Below, in pieces: positions 1 to 5,214 of a stretch of 5,214 nt of DNA. Source of the DNA: an uncultured Erysipelotrichaceae bacterium (lineage in GTDB: Bacteria; Bacillota_I; Bacilli_A; Erysipelotrichales; Erysipelotrichaceae); assembly GCA_937902945.1 (NCBI GenBank), contig CALEMD010000037.1, positions 1 through 5,214 on the forward strand. The letters are read 5' to 3'. The stretch's first letter is position 1, and the number at the start of each line of letters is the position of its first letter. Under the pieces are notes generated by a model, which was given only the letters and a program-made list of their open reading frames with translations, did not search any database and was not told where the DNA came from. Made by a program: the position numbers and the translations under genes.

Positions 1-18
1 GGACAGCTGGACTCCTTT

Positions 19-32
19 CAGGCGTACGCCTG
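19..32. repeat. 14-bp perfect palindrome
   Basis: The sequence CAGGCGTACGCCTG is a perfect palindrome. It lies between two direct copies of CTGGACT (7-13 and 30-36, the second overlapping the palindrome's right edge). No gene is recognisable around it. It could be a protein binding site or the stem of a small hairpin, but no function can be assigned from the sequence. Confidence 0.4.
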
Positions 33-93
33 GACTTGCAACCCCATCATAATCACATACATCATCCGTTCGAACAATCTACTAAAAGAGCCT

Positions 94-119
94 ATAATTA
101 CTTCATTATACGTAATTAT
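94..119. repeat. 8-bp inverted repeat with 10-nt spacer, overlapping -10-like boxes
   Basis: ATAATTAC (94-101) and GTAATTAT (112-119) are exact inverted copies separated by 10 nt, the spacing of an operator for a dimeric repressor. A TATAAT lies on the + strand at 93-98 and another on the - strand (plus positions 105-110). Neither has a convincing -35 box, so a promoter is only possible. A + strand transcript starting here would meet the terminator at 164-192 before reaching the HsdS module. Confidence 0.3.
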
Positions 120-163
120 GCACAGTACATGCATCTATCATTATCGCGTGTTCCTGCGCCATT

Positions 164-192
164 AAAAAATACTCCGAAAAGGGTATTTTTTT
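164..192. terminator. Hairpin terminator, probably bidirectional
   Basis: An A-rich 5' arm ending in AATACTCC, a short GAAAA loop and a 3' arm GGGTATTTTTTT form an AT-rich stem with a CC/GG top and one bulge or G-U pair. The arm runs of A and T give a U-tract on either strand. It ends about 35 nt before the first HsdS half and would stop transcription arriving from the left, which supports the view that the following cassette is poorly expressed. Confidence 0.55.
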
Positions 193-227
193 ATTACCTG
201 ATAAGATAATTCGTATTGAATTTCGAA

Positions 228-767
228 ATGTCTGCAACAACTTGGGAACAGCGTAAGGTTCAGGATATAGCAGATAGATACGATAATTTGAGGATTCCAG
301 TTACCGCAAATTTAAGAGTTGCTGGAAGCACACCTTATTACGGAGCAAACGGGATTCAAGATTATGTCGATGGGTATACGCACGAAGGCGAATTTGTGCT
401 TGTAGCCGAAGATGGAGCAAATGATCTTCAGAATTATCCTGTGAAATACGTAAAAGGGCGTGTTTGGGTTAATAATCATGCTCATGTACTTCAAGGAAAG
501 CGTAATATCGCTGACAATCTTTTCTTGTCATTTTCATTAAATCAAACCGATATTGAATCGCTTTTGGTTGGCGGAGACAGAGCAAAACTCAATGCCGAAA
601 CAATGATGGACATTGAAATGTCACTCCCGAAAATTGAAGAGCAAAAGCAGATTGGTGCATATTTTAAGCAGCTTGACGACCTTATCACCCTTCATCAGCG
701 TAAGTCTGATACTTTTGCTTACTTAGAAAACTTTCAAGTGAACTATTATTATGAAATTGAACTATAG
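228..767 (+). CDS. HsdS half-subunit with a single target recognition domain (probable silent cassette 1)
   Basis: Type I restriction-modification specificity module. A complete HsdS carries two target recognition domains (TRDs) and guides the HsdM/HsdR complex to a bipartite DNA site. This frame holds only one TRD, about 179 residues against about 400 for a full HsdS. It opens with MSATTWEQRK, continues with the TRD landmarks PYYGANGIQDYV, VLVAEDGAN and WVNNHAHVL, and ends with the conserved helix EEQKQIGAYFKQLDDLITLH then QRK. After HQRK comes a short tail not typical of HsdS, and a TAG. ATG 228 is preferred; TTG 216 in the same frame is possible. Neither has a Shine-Dalgarno sequence, and a terminator lies just upstream, so it may be unexpressed donor sequence. 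The family call is strong; expression is doubtful. A half-subunit acting as a dimer is the alternative. Confidence 0.8.
   Translation: MSATTWEQRKVQDIADRYDNLRIPVTANLRVAGSTPYYGANGIQDYVDGYTHEGEFVLVAEDGANDLQNYPVKYVKGRVWVNNHAHVLQGKRNIADNLFLSFSLNQTDIESLLVGGDRAKLNAETMMDIEMSLPKIEEQKQIGAYFKQLDDLITLHQRKSDTFAYLENFQVNYYYEIEL
242..257 (+). repeat. TRD left-border repeat, copy 1 (WEQRK)
   Basis: The 16-mer TTGGGAACAGCGTAAG is identical to 769-784 and 527 bp away in direct orientation. It encodes WEQRK at the start of the first TRD module and contains the CAGCGTAAG core (249-257). Conserved sequence flanking TRDs is known to serve as homology or site for TRD exchange in type I systems; its use here is inferred. 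Confidence 0.7.
679..704 (+). repeat. TRD right-border repeat, copy 1 (LITLHQRK)
   Basis: These 26 nt are identical to 1245-1270, 566 bp away in direct orientation; with one mismatch the match extends to 30 nt (675-704 against 1241-1270). The repeat encodes LITLHQRK at the end of the first TRD module and finishes with CAGCGTAAG (696-704). Sequence beyond the AAG differs completely between the copies, which marks a sharp recombination-type boundary. Confidence 0.75.
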
Positions 768-768
768 T

Positions 769-784
769 TTGGGAACAGCGTAAG
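769..784 (+). repeat. TRD left-border repeat, copy 2 (WEQRK)
   Basis: Second exact copy of TTGGGAACAGCGTAAG (first at 242-257). It encodes WEQRK at the start of the second TRD module, with the core CAGCGTAAG at 776-784. The sequence to its left differs from that left of copy 1. Confidence 0.7.
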
Positions 785-1244
785 CTGGGTGAGCTTGGAA
801 GTATCGTGACTGGTTCAACACCATCAACACAGGTTTCAGAGTATTATTCTGATACGGGAATCCCTTGGGTAACTCCAACAGATATATCTGAAAACATTAC
901 TTTTGATACTGTAAAAAAACTCAGCGAAAAGGGTCAGCAGGTCGGTCGAGTTGTACCTCCTAACACCATCTTGGTTACTTGCATAGCAAGCATAGGAAAG
1001 AACACAATGCTTGGTATAACGGGCAGTTTCAATCAACAGATTAACGGATTGACTCCTAATGAGGACAAATATAATCCGTATTTCTTGTTCACTGAAAGCA
1101 CATTGTGGTCTGCGAAAATGAAAAGGTCAGCAGCTGCCGGAACAATGCAAATTGTCAATCGAACAGAGTTCTCTGAGCAGGAAACAATGCTTCCAAGTCT
1201 TTTGGAACAACAACAAATCGGTGCCTTTTTCCGCACCCTCGACC

Positions 1245-1270
1245 ACCTTATCACCCTTCATCAGCGTAAG
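1245..1270 (+). repeat. TRD right-border repeat, copy 2 (LITLHQRK)
   Basis: Second exact copy of the 26-nt repeat at 679-704. It encodes LITLHQRK and ends at the point where HsdS similarity stops. Its last 9 nt (1262-1270) are the CAGCGTAAG core, which here is extended by CAAT and so forms the left arm of the inverted repeat flanking the recombinase gene. Confidence 0.75.
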
Positions 1271-1274
1271 CAAT
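1262..1274 (+). repeat. Left arm of inverted repeat flanking the recombinase gene
   Basis: CAGCGTAAGCAAT on the + strand is an exact inverted match to 2232-2244. The pair encloses the whole recombinase gene and its ribosome binding site. The arm lies at the HsdS right border, so it is a candidate crossover site for inversion or for TRD exchange. Confidence 0.65.
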
Positions 1275-1282
1275 TTCATAGA

Positions 1283-1290
1283 AAAGGAGG
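1283..1290 (+). promoter_or_regulatory. Strong ribosome binding site of the recombinase gene
   Basis: AAAGGAGG is followed by 7 nt and then ATG 1298. This near-perfect Shine-Dalgarno sequence fixes the recombinase start inside the longer frame that continues from the HsdS module. ATG 1301 directly after is an alternative, also well spaced. No promoter is obvious between the HQRK codons and this site. Confidence 0.85.
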
Positions 1291-1297
1291 TATACAC

Positions 1298-2224
1298 ATG
1301 ATGAGTGATATACAAGGAACAGAATTGTTTTCAGAATATTTCAGTAAATGGGTTGATGTGTATAAAAAAGGTGCAATACGAAAAGCAACGATGGATAAGT
1401 ACATTATGACGCAGAAATGGGTAGTAAAGCTCGTGCCGGATCTTAAAGTATCAGAGATCAATCGTTCTACATATCAGGAACTGTTGAATGATTATGCAGA
1501 ATACCATGAGAAACAGACGACACTTGATTTCCATCATCAGATAAAGGGAGCCATACTGGATGCTGTTGATGAGGGACTGATTGAAAGAGATCCGACAAGA
1601 AAAGCAATCATTAAAGGAAAACAGCCAAGAACGAAGAAGATCAAGTATATAAACCAGTTTCAGCTGCATACATTGATATGCAGTTTAAATCTAGGAACGG
1701 AAATCAATTGGGATTGGTTCATACTTCTGGTCGCAAAAACGGGTATGAGATTTTCTGAAGCACTGGCTATTACGCCGGATGATTTTGATTTTTCTCATCA
1801 GACACTATCGGTATCTAAGACATGGGATTATAAGGGACAAACTGGATTTCTTCCTACTAAAAACAAGTCTTCGGTCAGAAAGATACAGATTGATTGGCAG
1901 ACGGTTGCTCAGTTCTCAGAATTAGTAAAAGGCCTGCCTGCGGATCAGCCTTTGTTTGTAAATAAGAATACCTATAATTCAACCGTCAACGATATTTTGG
2001 CAAGACATTGCAAACAGGCTAATATCCCGGTCATTTCTGTTCACGGTCTAAGACATACGCATGCGTCATTGCTGCTGTTTGCCGGTGTATCGATTGCAAG
2101 TGTTGCTCGAAGATTAGGGCATGCAAGTATGACAACTACCCAGAAAACGTATCTGCACATCATACAGGAACTGGAGAATAAAGATATTGATCTTGTGATG
2201 AGATCTCTATCCGGACTGAATTAA
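1298..2224 (+). CDS. Tyrosine recombinase/integrase linked to hsdS cassettes
   Basis: Site-specific recombinase of the phage integrase (XerC/D-like) family, 308 residues, a complete length for the family. The N-terminal half (about 10-115) is the SAM-like, DNA-binding core domain. The catalytic domain has every expected residue: Arg151 in TGMRFSEALA, a beta-hairpin lysine (probably Lys188 in PTKNKSSVRKI), His249 and Arg252 in HGLRHTHAS, His275 in LGHASM, and the nucleophile Tyr285 in TYLHI. It would cut and rejoin DNA through a 3'-phosphotyrosine link. The start is set by AAAGGAGG 7 nt upstream. The gene sits directly after the HsdS module and between inverted CAGCGTAAGCAAT repeats. Recombinases at hsdS loci are known to invert or shuffle TRDs (for example in pneumococcal and mycoplasma type I loci), and this is the likely role. 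Residual integrase of a mobile element is the alternative. Confidence 0.93.
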   Translation: MMSDIQGTELFSEYFSKWVDVYKKGAIRKATMDKYIMTQKWVVKLVPDLKVSEINRSTYQELLNDYAEYHEKQTTLDFHHQIKGAILDAVDEGLIERDPTRKAIIKGKQPRTKKIKYINQFQLHTLICSLNLGTEINWDWFILLVAKTGMRFSEALAITPDDFDFSHQTLSVSKTWDYKGQTGFLPTKNKSSVRKIQIDWQTVAQFSELVKGLPADQPLFVNKNTYNSTVNDILARHCKQANIPVISVHGLRHTHASLLLFAGVSIASVARRLGHASMTTTQKTYLHIIQELENKDIDLVMRSLSGLN

Positions 2225-2231
2225 CTGAATC

Positions 2232-2244
2232 ATTGCTTACGCTG
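2232..2244 (-). repeat. Right arm of inverted repeat flanking the recombinase gene
   Basis: The + strand reads ATTGCTTACGCTG, the exact reverse complement of CAGCGTAAGCAAT at 1262-1274. It lies 7 nt after the recombinase stop and just before the terminator. Its 9-nt core is the fifth CAGCGTAAG in the window and the only one on the - strand. It is outside any HsdS coding frame, so conservation of the Gln-Arg-Lys codons cannot explain it, which favours a recombinase recognition site. Confidence 0.65.
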
Positions 2245-2251
2245 TGTTGAT

Positions 2252-2296
2252 AGAACTGTAGCTGAACTTGTGAAAGCAGGCTGCAGTTCTTTTTAT
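2252..2296 (+). terminator. Rho-independent terminator after the recombinase
   Basis: AGAACTGTAGC (2252-2262) pairs with GCTGCAGTTCT (2280-2290) over 11 bp with one G-U pair, around a 17-nt loop. It is followed by a short T-run (TTTTTAT). It ends the recombinase transcript and separates the HsdS/recombinase locus from the PTS operon. Confidence 0.8.
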
Positions 2297-2400
2297 GTTT
2301 AGACAATCTTCAGGGAACATTTTGCAGAGATCTTTGGTAAAAAATAGCCTGTTCAAGGAAAAAAAAGAACCTATCATTATGGAAGAGAGAGAAAAAGGGT

Positions 2401-4305
2401 ATGAACTACAGCGGACAGATACTGCAGATCCTGGAGCAGAATGAAGTAGTCAGTATAGAAGACATTGTGAACTGTCTCCATATTTCAGAGCGGACAATCC
2501 GGAATACGATATCTTTGCTCAGAGAAGATGGAAAACAGTTCGGCTTTGAAATCAGTACGATCCATGGCAAGGGATATTCTTTACATATCTTTAGTACTGC
2601 ATTGTATGCAAAGTACAACAAAGAGTATGGCAGAGATGAATACAGTGATAAGTCAGAGCGGATTACGAAGATATTGGAAATGATCTTCATGCGCCACAAT
2701 GGATATATTACCGTCAATGAGATTGCCAGTGTATTGGGTGTTTCCCGAAAAACGATCTTGAATGACCTGAAGACTGTTAGGGAAGAACTGGAGAATAAAC
2801 AGCTGGAGCTGTATACAAAGAGCCATTATGGCATCAAGGTAGTCGGAGATGAGATCAAGATCCGGGCAGTGATATCAGATCTTCTGAATAAGAACATGGA
2901 TTTGCATGATCATTCTATTGAGTACTTTGAATTTGCCGAAAAGGTCGATAAAGAAGAACTGAAGAAAAAATACTATGAGATCGTGTATTGCTATAAGCTG
3001 TCGATCAATGATACTTCCATGAATGCCATTGTCCTGCATACGCTGATCATGATCTATCGGATCCAGCAGAAGAATACGATCCATGAAATTCATATCAATC
3101 ATGAAATGATTGCGGATGAATACTTTAAAGCTGCAGAAGAAATGATGTCTTATGTGGAAAAGAAGTTTGCGATAAAGACACAGAAACAAGAAACTGAACT
3201 GATGGCTTCACAGCTGTTTGGCAAATGTGAATATAAGGGATCAGAGAATTGCTGCAATGAGGATCTGAAGACATCGATCCAGAAGACACTGCAGGAAATG
3301 GACACTGAATATGGTACAGACTTTGCGGAAGACAGTTTATTAGTAGAAGGATTGATGCTTCATGTATATCCATTGCGTTTAAGAGCGGCCTCTGGACTGG
3401 AACTGAACAATTCTTTGGTCAGCGCAGTTTCAGCGCAGTACATGAATGCCTTTATTATGTCTATGCGCTTCATTGAAAAGAACCCTGTACTGAATCAGTA
3501 CAGTTTCTCACGGGATGAGATTGGGTATATAGCTTTTCATTTTGCGACTCATGATGAGCGCAAGATGCAGCTGATCCTTGAAAACGTCCATCGTATTGTT
3601 CTGGTGATCGATTCTGTACGCAGCGATGTCAGTCTGATCAAGGTGAAGATCAAACAGGTATTTCCAAATGCGGCGATACGTGTTGTTGAAGGCAGTCAGA
3701 TCACACCGGAAGGACTAGCCGAAGCAGATTTATCGATTACAACGCTGAAGCACGCCAAAGGAATCATGAAGACAGCGGTATCGATATCGCAGTTCTTAGA
3801 TGAACATGATCTATGGACATTGAGGAACCGTGCTATCTATTACATTCAGGCAAAGACAGAAGAAATGCCTGAACTGACCGGCCTGTTCAGTGAAAAACTG
3901 TTCTTCATAGAAAATGAACAGATGACATATCGAGAAGTTCTAAAAAAGTACAGCAATATTATCAGTGAAGATGGTTATGCAACAAATGAATATCCTGCAT
4001 CAGTCATTGAAAGAGAAAATAAGTTCTCGACGATCTATGACAATGGCATTGCGGCTCCGCATGGTCTGCGGGAAACAAGTCTGAAGGACTGCATTGCTGT
4101 GATCGTACTGACAAAGCCAATTGATGACGAAGGAAAACGATGTCAATGCATCTTCATGATCAATGTCAGTGAAAAACATACGTTCATATACCAGGAGATC
4201 GGTGATTTCCTAATTAAAGTGATAACCAATGTACAGATATCAAGAGAAATATGCAGATCGAAAACCTTTGAGGAGTTTAAACTATATGCCAAACAATCCA
4301 TGTGA
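2401..4305 (+). CDS. PRD-containing PTS regulator (BglG/LicR/MtlR-type transcriptional activator)
   Basis: A 634-residue multidomain regulator of the LicR/MtlR/ManR type. It has an N-terminal winged HTH (about 5-60, with HISERTIRNTISLLRED), a second HTH (about 86-145, with VLGVSRKTILNDLKTV), PRD1 (about 180-290, His213 in VLHTLIMIYRI), PRD2 (about 295-395, His321 in LHVYPLRLR and His380 in YIAFHFATH), an EIIB-like domain (about 398-490) and a C-terminal EIIA of the fructose/mannitol type (about 495-634, His554 in GIAAPHG). In this family HPr and EII proteins phosphorylate PRD and EII-domain histidines, coupling transcription to sugar supply and catabolite state. The EIIB-like domain lacks the usual P-loop cysteine (LVIDSVRS at 401-408). 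ATG 2401 puts the HTH at the N terminus, as expected, although the upstream AAAGGG lies only 1-2 nt away. Its end overlaps the EIIA gene, so it probably controls its own operon; the sugar is unknown. Confidence 0.9.
   Translation: MNYSGQILQILEQNEVVSIEDIVNCLHISERTIRNTISLLREDGKQFGFEISTIHGKGYSLHIFSTALYAKYNKEYGRDEYSDKSERITKILEMIFMRHNGYITVNEIASVLGVSRKTILNDLKTVREELENKQLELYTKSHYGIKVVGDEIKIRAVISDLLNKNMDLHDHSIEYFEFAEKVDKEELKKKYYEIVYCYKLSINDTSMNAIVLHTLIMIYRIQQKNTIHEIHINHEMIADEYFKAAEEMMSYVEKKFAIKTQKQETELMASQLFGKCEYKGSENCCNEDLKTSIQKTLQEMDTEYGTDFAEDSLLVEGLMLHVYPLRLRAASGLELNNSLVSAVSAQYMNAFIMSMRFIEKNPVLNQYSFSRDEIGYIAFHFATHDERKMQLILENVHRIVLVIDSVRSDVSLIKVKIKQVFPNAAIRVVEGSQITPEGLAEADLSITTLKHAKGIMKTAVSISQFLDEHDLWTLRNRAIYYIQAKTEEMPELTGLFSEKLFFIENEQMTYREVLKKYSNIISEDGYATNEYPASVIERENKFSTIYDNGIAAPHGLRETSLKDCIAVIVLTKPIDDEGKRCQCIFMINVSEKHTFIYQEIGDFLIKVITNVQISREICRSKTFEEFKLYAKQSM
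4271..4275 (+). promoter_or_regulatory. Ribosome binding site deciding the EIIA start
   Basis: AGGAG lies 10 nt before ATG 4286, inside the end of the regulator gene. It supports ATG 4286 over the later in-frame ATG 4334, which would leave almost nothing before the conserved IILHAGDAR. Confidence 0.6.
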
Positions 4306-4648
4306 AAGCCAAAATGAAGAAGGCGTAACTGAAATGCAGATCATTCTGCATGCAGGAGATGCCAGAGCAAAATGTCTGATGTCACTGCAGAAGATCAATG
4401 AAGGAAGTTTTTCAGAAGCTCAGGAACTTCTGAATGAAGCAAATACAGAGATCAATCAGGCTCATAAAGTCCAGACTGAAATGATCCAGGAAGAAGCAAA
4501 AGGAAATAAAAAAGAGGTCAGCCTACTTATGGTCCATGCGCAGGATCATTTGATGACGGCTATTGCAATCAGAGATATGGTGATCACCTTTATTGCATAT
4601 GCGACCATGATGGATAAAAGGATCAAGGATCTAGAGGAAAGGAAATGA
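4286..4648 (+). CDS. PTS lactose/cellobiose-family EIIA component
   Basis: A cytoplasmic phosphocarrier of the lactose/N,N'-diacetylchitobiose/cellobiose PTS family that receives phosphate from HPr and passes it to EIIB. It is 120 residues, the usual size or slightly long. The sequence shows IILHAGDARAKCLMSL, the three-helix pattern with AHKVQTEMIQEEAKG, and the active-site segment LLMVHAQDHLM. His84 matches the phosphorylated histidine of the family, and Asp87 and His88 match the metal and second-histidine positions. The gene overlaps the regulator's last 20 nt and is followed after 4 nt by EIIB, indicating translational coupling within one transcript. The extra N-terminal MPNNPCESQNEEG is not conserved in the family as I know it, so ATG 4334 (104 residues) is the alternative start. 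Confidence 0.92.
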   Translation: MPNNPCESQNEEGVTEMQIILHAGDARAKCLMSLQKINEGSFSEAQELLNEANTEINQAHKVQTEMIQEEAKGNKKEVSLLMVHAQDHLMTAIAIRDMVITFIAYATMMDKRIKDLEERK

Positions 4649-4652
4649 GGCA

Positions 4653-4958
4653 ATGTATAAAATCACACTAGCCTGTGCCGGCGGTTTTTCAACCAGCATG
4701 ATGGCAGCCAGAATGAGAGATGCAGCAAAAGCAAAAGGCATTGAAGTAGAGATCAATGCCGTAGCCGAAGAAGATATCGAAATGTATGCAGATTCAGATA
4801 TCCTGCTTTTAGGACCTCAGCTTGGCCATCGTCAGGCAGAACTACAGAAAGAATATTCAATGCCAGTCCTTGTCATTAACTTCAGAGACTATGGAGCAAT
4901 GAATGGGGAAAATGTTCTAAACGATACGATCAAAAAGATTGAAGGGAAGGAATCATAA
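4653..4958 (+). CDS. PTS lactose/cellobiose-family EIIB component
   Basis: A cytoplasmic EIIB of the same family, 101 residues, full length. The N-terminal strand and P-loop read ITLACAGGFSTSMM, with Cys8 as the phosphorylated residue that takes phosphate from EIIA and gives it to the sugar bound by EIIC. LLLGPQLGH and PVLVINFRDYGAMNG follow the usual Rossmann-like IIB fold. GAGGAAAGGA upstream provides the ribosome binding site. The TAA stop shares its last base with the ATG of the EIIC gene (TAATG), a coupling overlap. The pattern fits cellobiose/diacetylchitobiose-type IIB; the substrate is not determined. Confidence 0.93.
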   Translation: MYKITLACAGGFSTSMMAARMRDAAKAKGIEVEINAVAEEDIEMYADSDILLLGPQLGHRQAELQKEYSMPVLVINFRDYGAMNGENVLNDTIKKIEGKES

Positions 4959-5214
4959 TGGAGGAAAGTATCCAGAAAAAGGGTTTAAAAGAAAAATTCT
5001 ATAACTGGGCAACAAAGTTTGCCGGCAACCGTACCATCCATATTATTGCCAATGGATTCTCAAGACTTCTGCCAATCACCATGATTGGAACGATTGTTTC
5101 ATTGATCACGATTGTAGATGGCTAAACAAATCTGCTGAAAAATGCCAATCTTCTGTCCTATGTAAAACTTGGCGACACCATGACCAATGGCATTATCTCT
5201 GTCTATTTGGTAGC
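4958..5214 (+). pseudogene. PTS lactose/cellobiose-family EIIC permease, interrupted by an in-frame TAA and cut by the window end
   Basis: Start of the membrane EIIC subunit, which binds and translocates the sugar. ATG 4958 has AAGGA 6 nt upstream and overlaps the EIIB stop. The first 55 residues are typical of the family: a basic amphipathic N terminus (KEKFYNWATKFAGNRTIHII), then NGFSRLLPITMIGTIVSLIT, the first membrane segment. Codon 56 is TAA (5123-5125). The same frame then continues as plausible EIIC, TNLLKNANLLSYVKLGD and TNGIISVYLV, with no frame change. This is therefore a single nonsense change in an otherwise intact reading frame; TAT or TAC (Tyr) would be one substitution away. 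Family members are about 420-450 residues, so a 55-residue product would not transport. A sequence error or a very recent mutation are the main alternatives. Confidence 0.8.

Larger units (their letters stand above)
770..1297 (+). pseudogene. HsdS half-subunit with a single TRD, lacking a start and fused in frame to the recombinase (probable silent cassette 2)
   Basis: A second HsdS module with a different TRD. It runs from WEQRKLGELGSIVTG through TPSTQVSEYYSDTGIPWVTP, then SIGKNTMLG and a GTMQIVNRTEF segment, to the helix LEQQQIGAFFRTLDHLITLH followed by QRK at 1270. The frame is closed on the left by a TGA at 758-760, leaving no ATG before WEQRK. The first usable start is GTG 806, which would cut off the conserved WEQRKLGELGSI and has no Shine-Dalgarno sequence. 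On the right no stop occurs: after HQRK it reads through QFHRKGGIH into the recombinase ATG at 1298, giving a 472-codon frame from GTG 806. I interpret it as a donor TRD without expression signals, not a working subunit. A real HsdS-recombinase fusion is possible but less likely, because the recombinase has its own strong ribosome binding site. Confidence 0.7.

Noticed and set aside
1..77. Open - strand frame reading about 25 codons leftward out of the window, ending ASPGVRLKGVQLS
   Set aside because: It looks protein-like, but two TAG stops lie just upstream, there is no ATG, GTG or TTG start in frame, and no family is recognised. It might be the edge of a gene, but this cannot be supported from the window.
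64..83. TTCGAAC resembling a tRNA T-loop
   Set aside because: The flanking bases do not form the required 5-bp T-stem on either strand and no other tRNA arms are present.
3..209. Open + strand frame of 68 codons without a left stop
   Set aside because: It runs straight through the terminator hairpin, has low-complexity composition and resembles no known protein, so it is probably chance.
312..494. Short - strand frames inside the HsdS modules, recombinase and regulator
   Set aside because: They are antisense to well-supported genes, have no ribosome binding sites and show no family features.
2379..2400. Possible earlier ATG (2379) for the PTS regulator
   Set aside because: It is out of frame with the regulator gene; ATG 2401 gives the expected N-terminal HTH.
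2297..2400. Promoter for the PTS operon
   Set aside because: A promoter is expected here, and TTTGCA (2321-2326) and TAAAAA (2338-2343) are weak matches, but their spacing is wrong, so no promoter is called. No RAT-like antiterminator hairpin was seen either.

Overview
The window looks like chromosome from a low-GC Bacillota (Firmicutes). The grounds are AT-rich sequence, strong AGGAGG-type ribosome binding sites, a PRD-type PTS regulator, a lactose/cellobiose-family PTS operon, and type I restriction HsdS modules with the WEQRK/HQRK motifs common in gut and oral Firmicutes. Erysipelotrichia would fit, but the genus cannot be fixed from this sequence.

Left part (1-2300): a short region with no recognisable gene (1-163) ends in a hairpin terminator (164-192). 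Two single-TRD HsdS half-subunits follow head to tail (228-767 and 770-1297), then a complete tyrosine recombinase (1298-2224) and a strong terminator (2252-2296). Each TRD module is bounded on both sides by the 9-mer CAGCGTAAG, always read as CAG CGT AAG (Gln-Arg-Lys). The recombinase gene lies between inverted copies of the 13-mer CAGCGTAAGCAAT. The second HsdS half has no good start codon and reads in frame, without a stop, into the recombinase. Neither half has a visible ribosome binding site. I infer a shuffling or phase-variable type I specificity locus: silent TRD cassettes plus the recombinase that probably rearranges them. No hsdM, hsdR or complete expressed hsdS is in view.

Right part (2300-5214): a carbohydrate PTS operon on the + strand. 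A 634-residue regulator (two HTH domains, two PRDs, an EIIB-like domain without its cysteine, and an EIIA domain with its histidine) overlaps the start of a lactose/cellobiose-type EIIA gene. EIIB and EIIC genes follow with overlap or very short spacing. The EIIC frame is interrupted by an in-frame TAA after 55 codons and continues as recognisable EIIC sequence to the window edge, so the transporter is probably broken in this strain unless the stop is a sequence error. Phosphate would pass from HPr to EIIA to EIIB to sugar bound by EIIC, and the regulator would sense PTS phosphorylation state to control the operon.

The two parts appear functionally unrelated and are separated by the 2252-2296 terminator.
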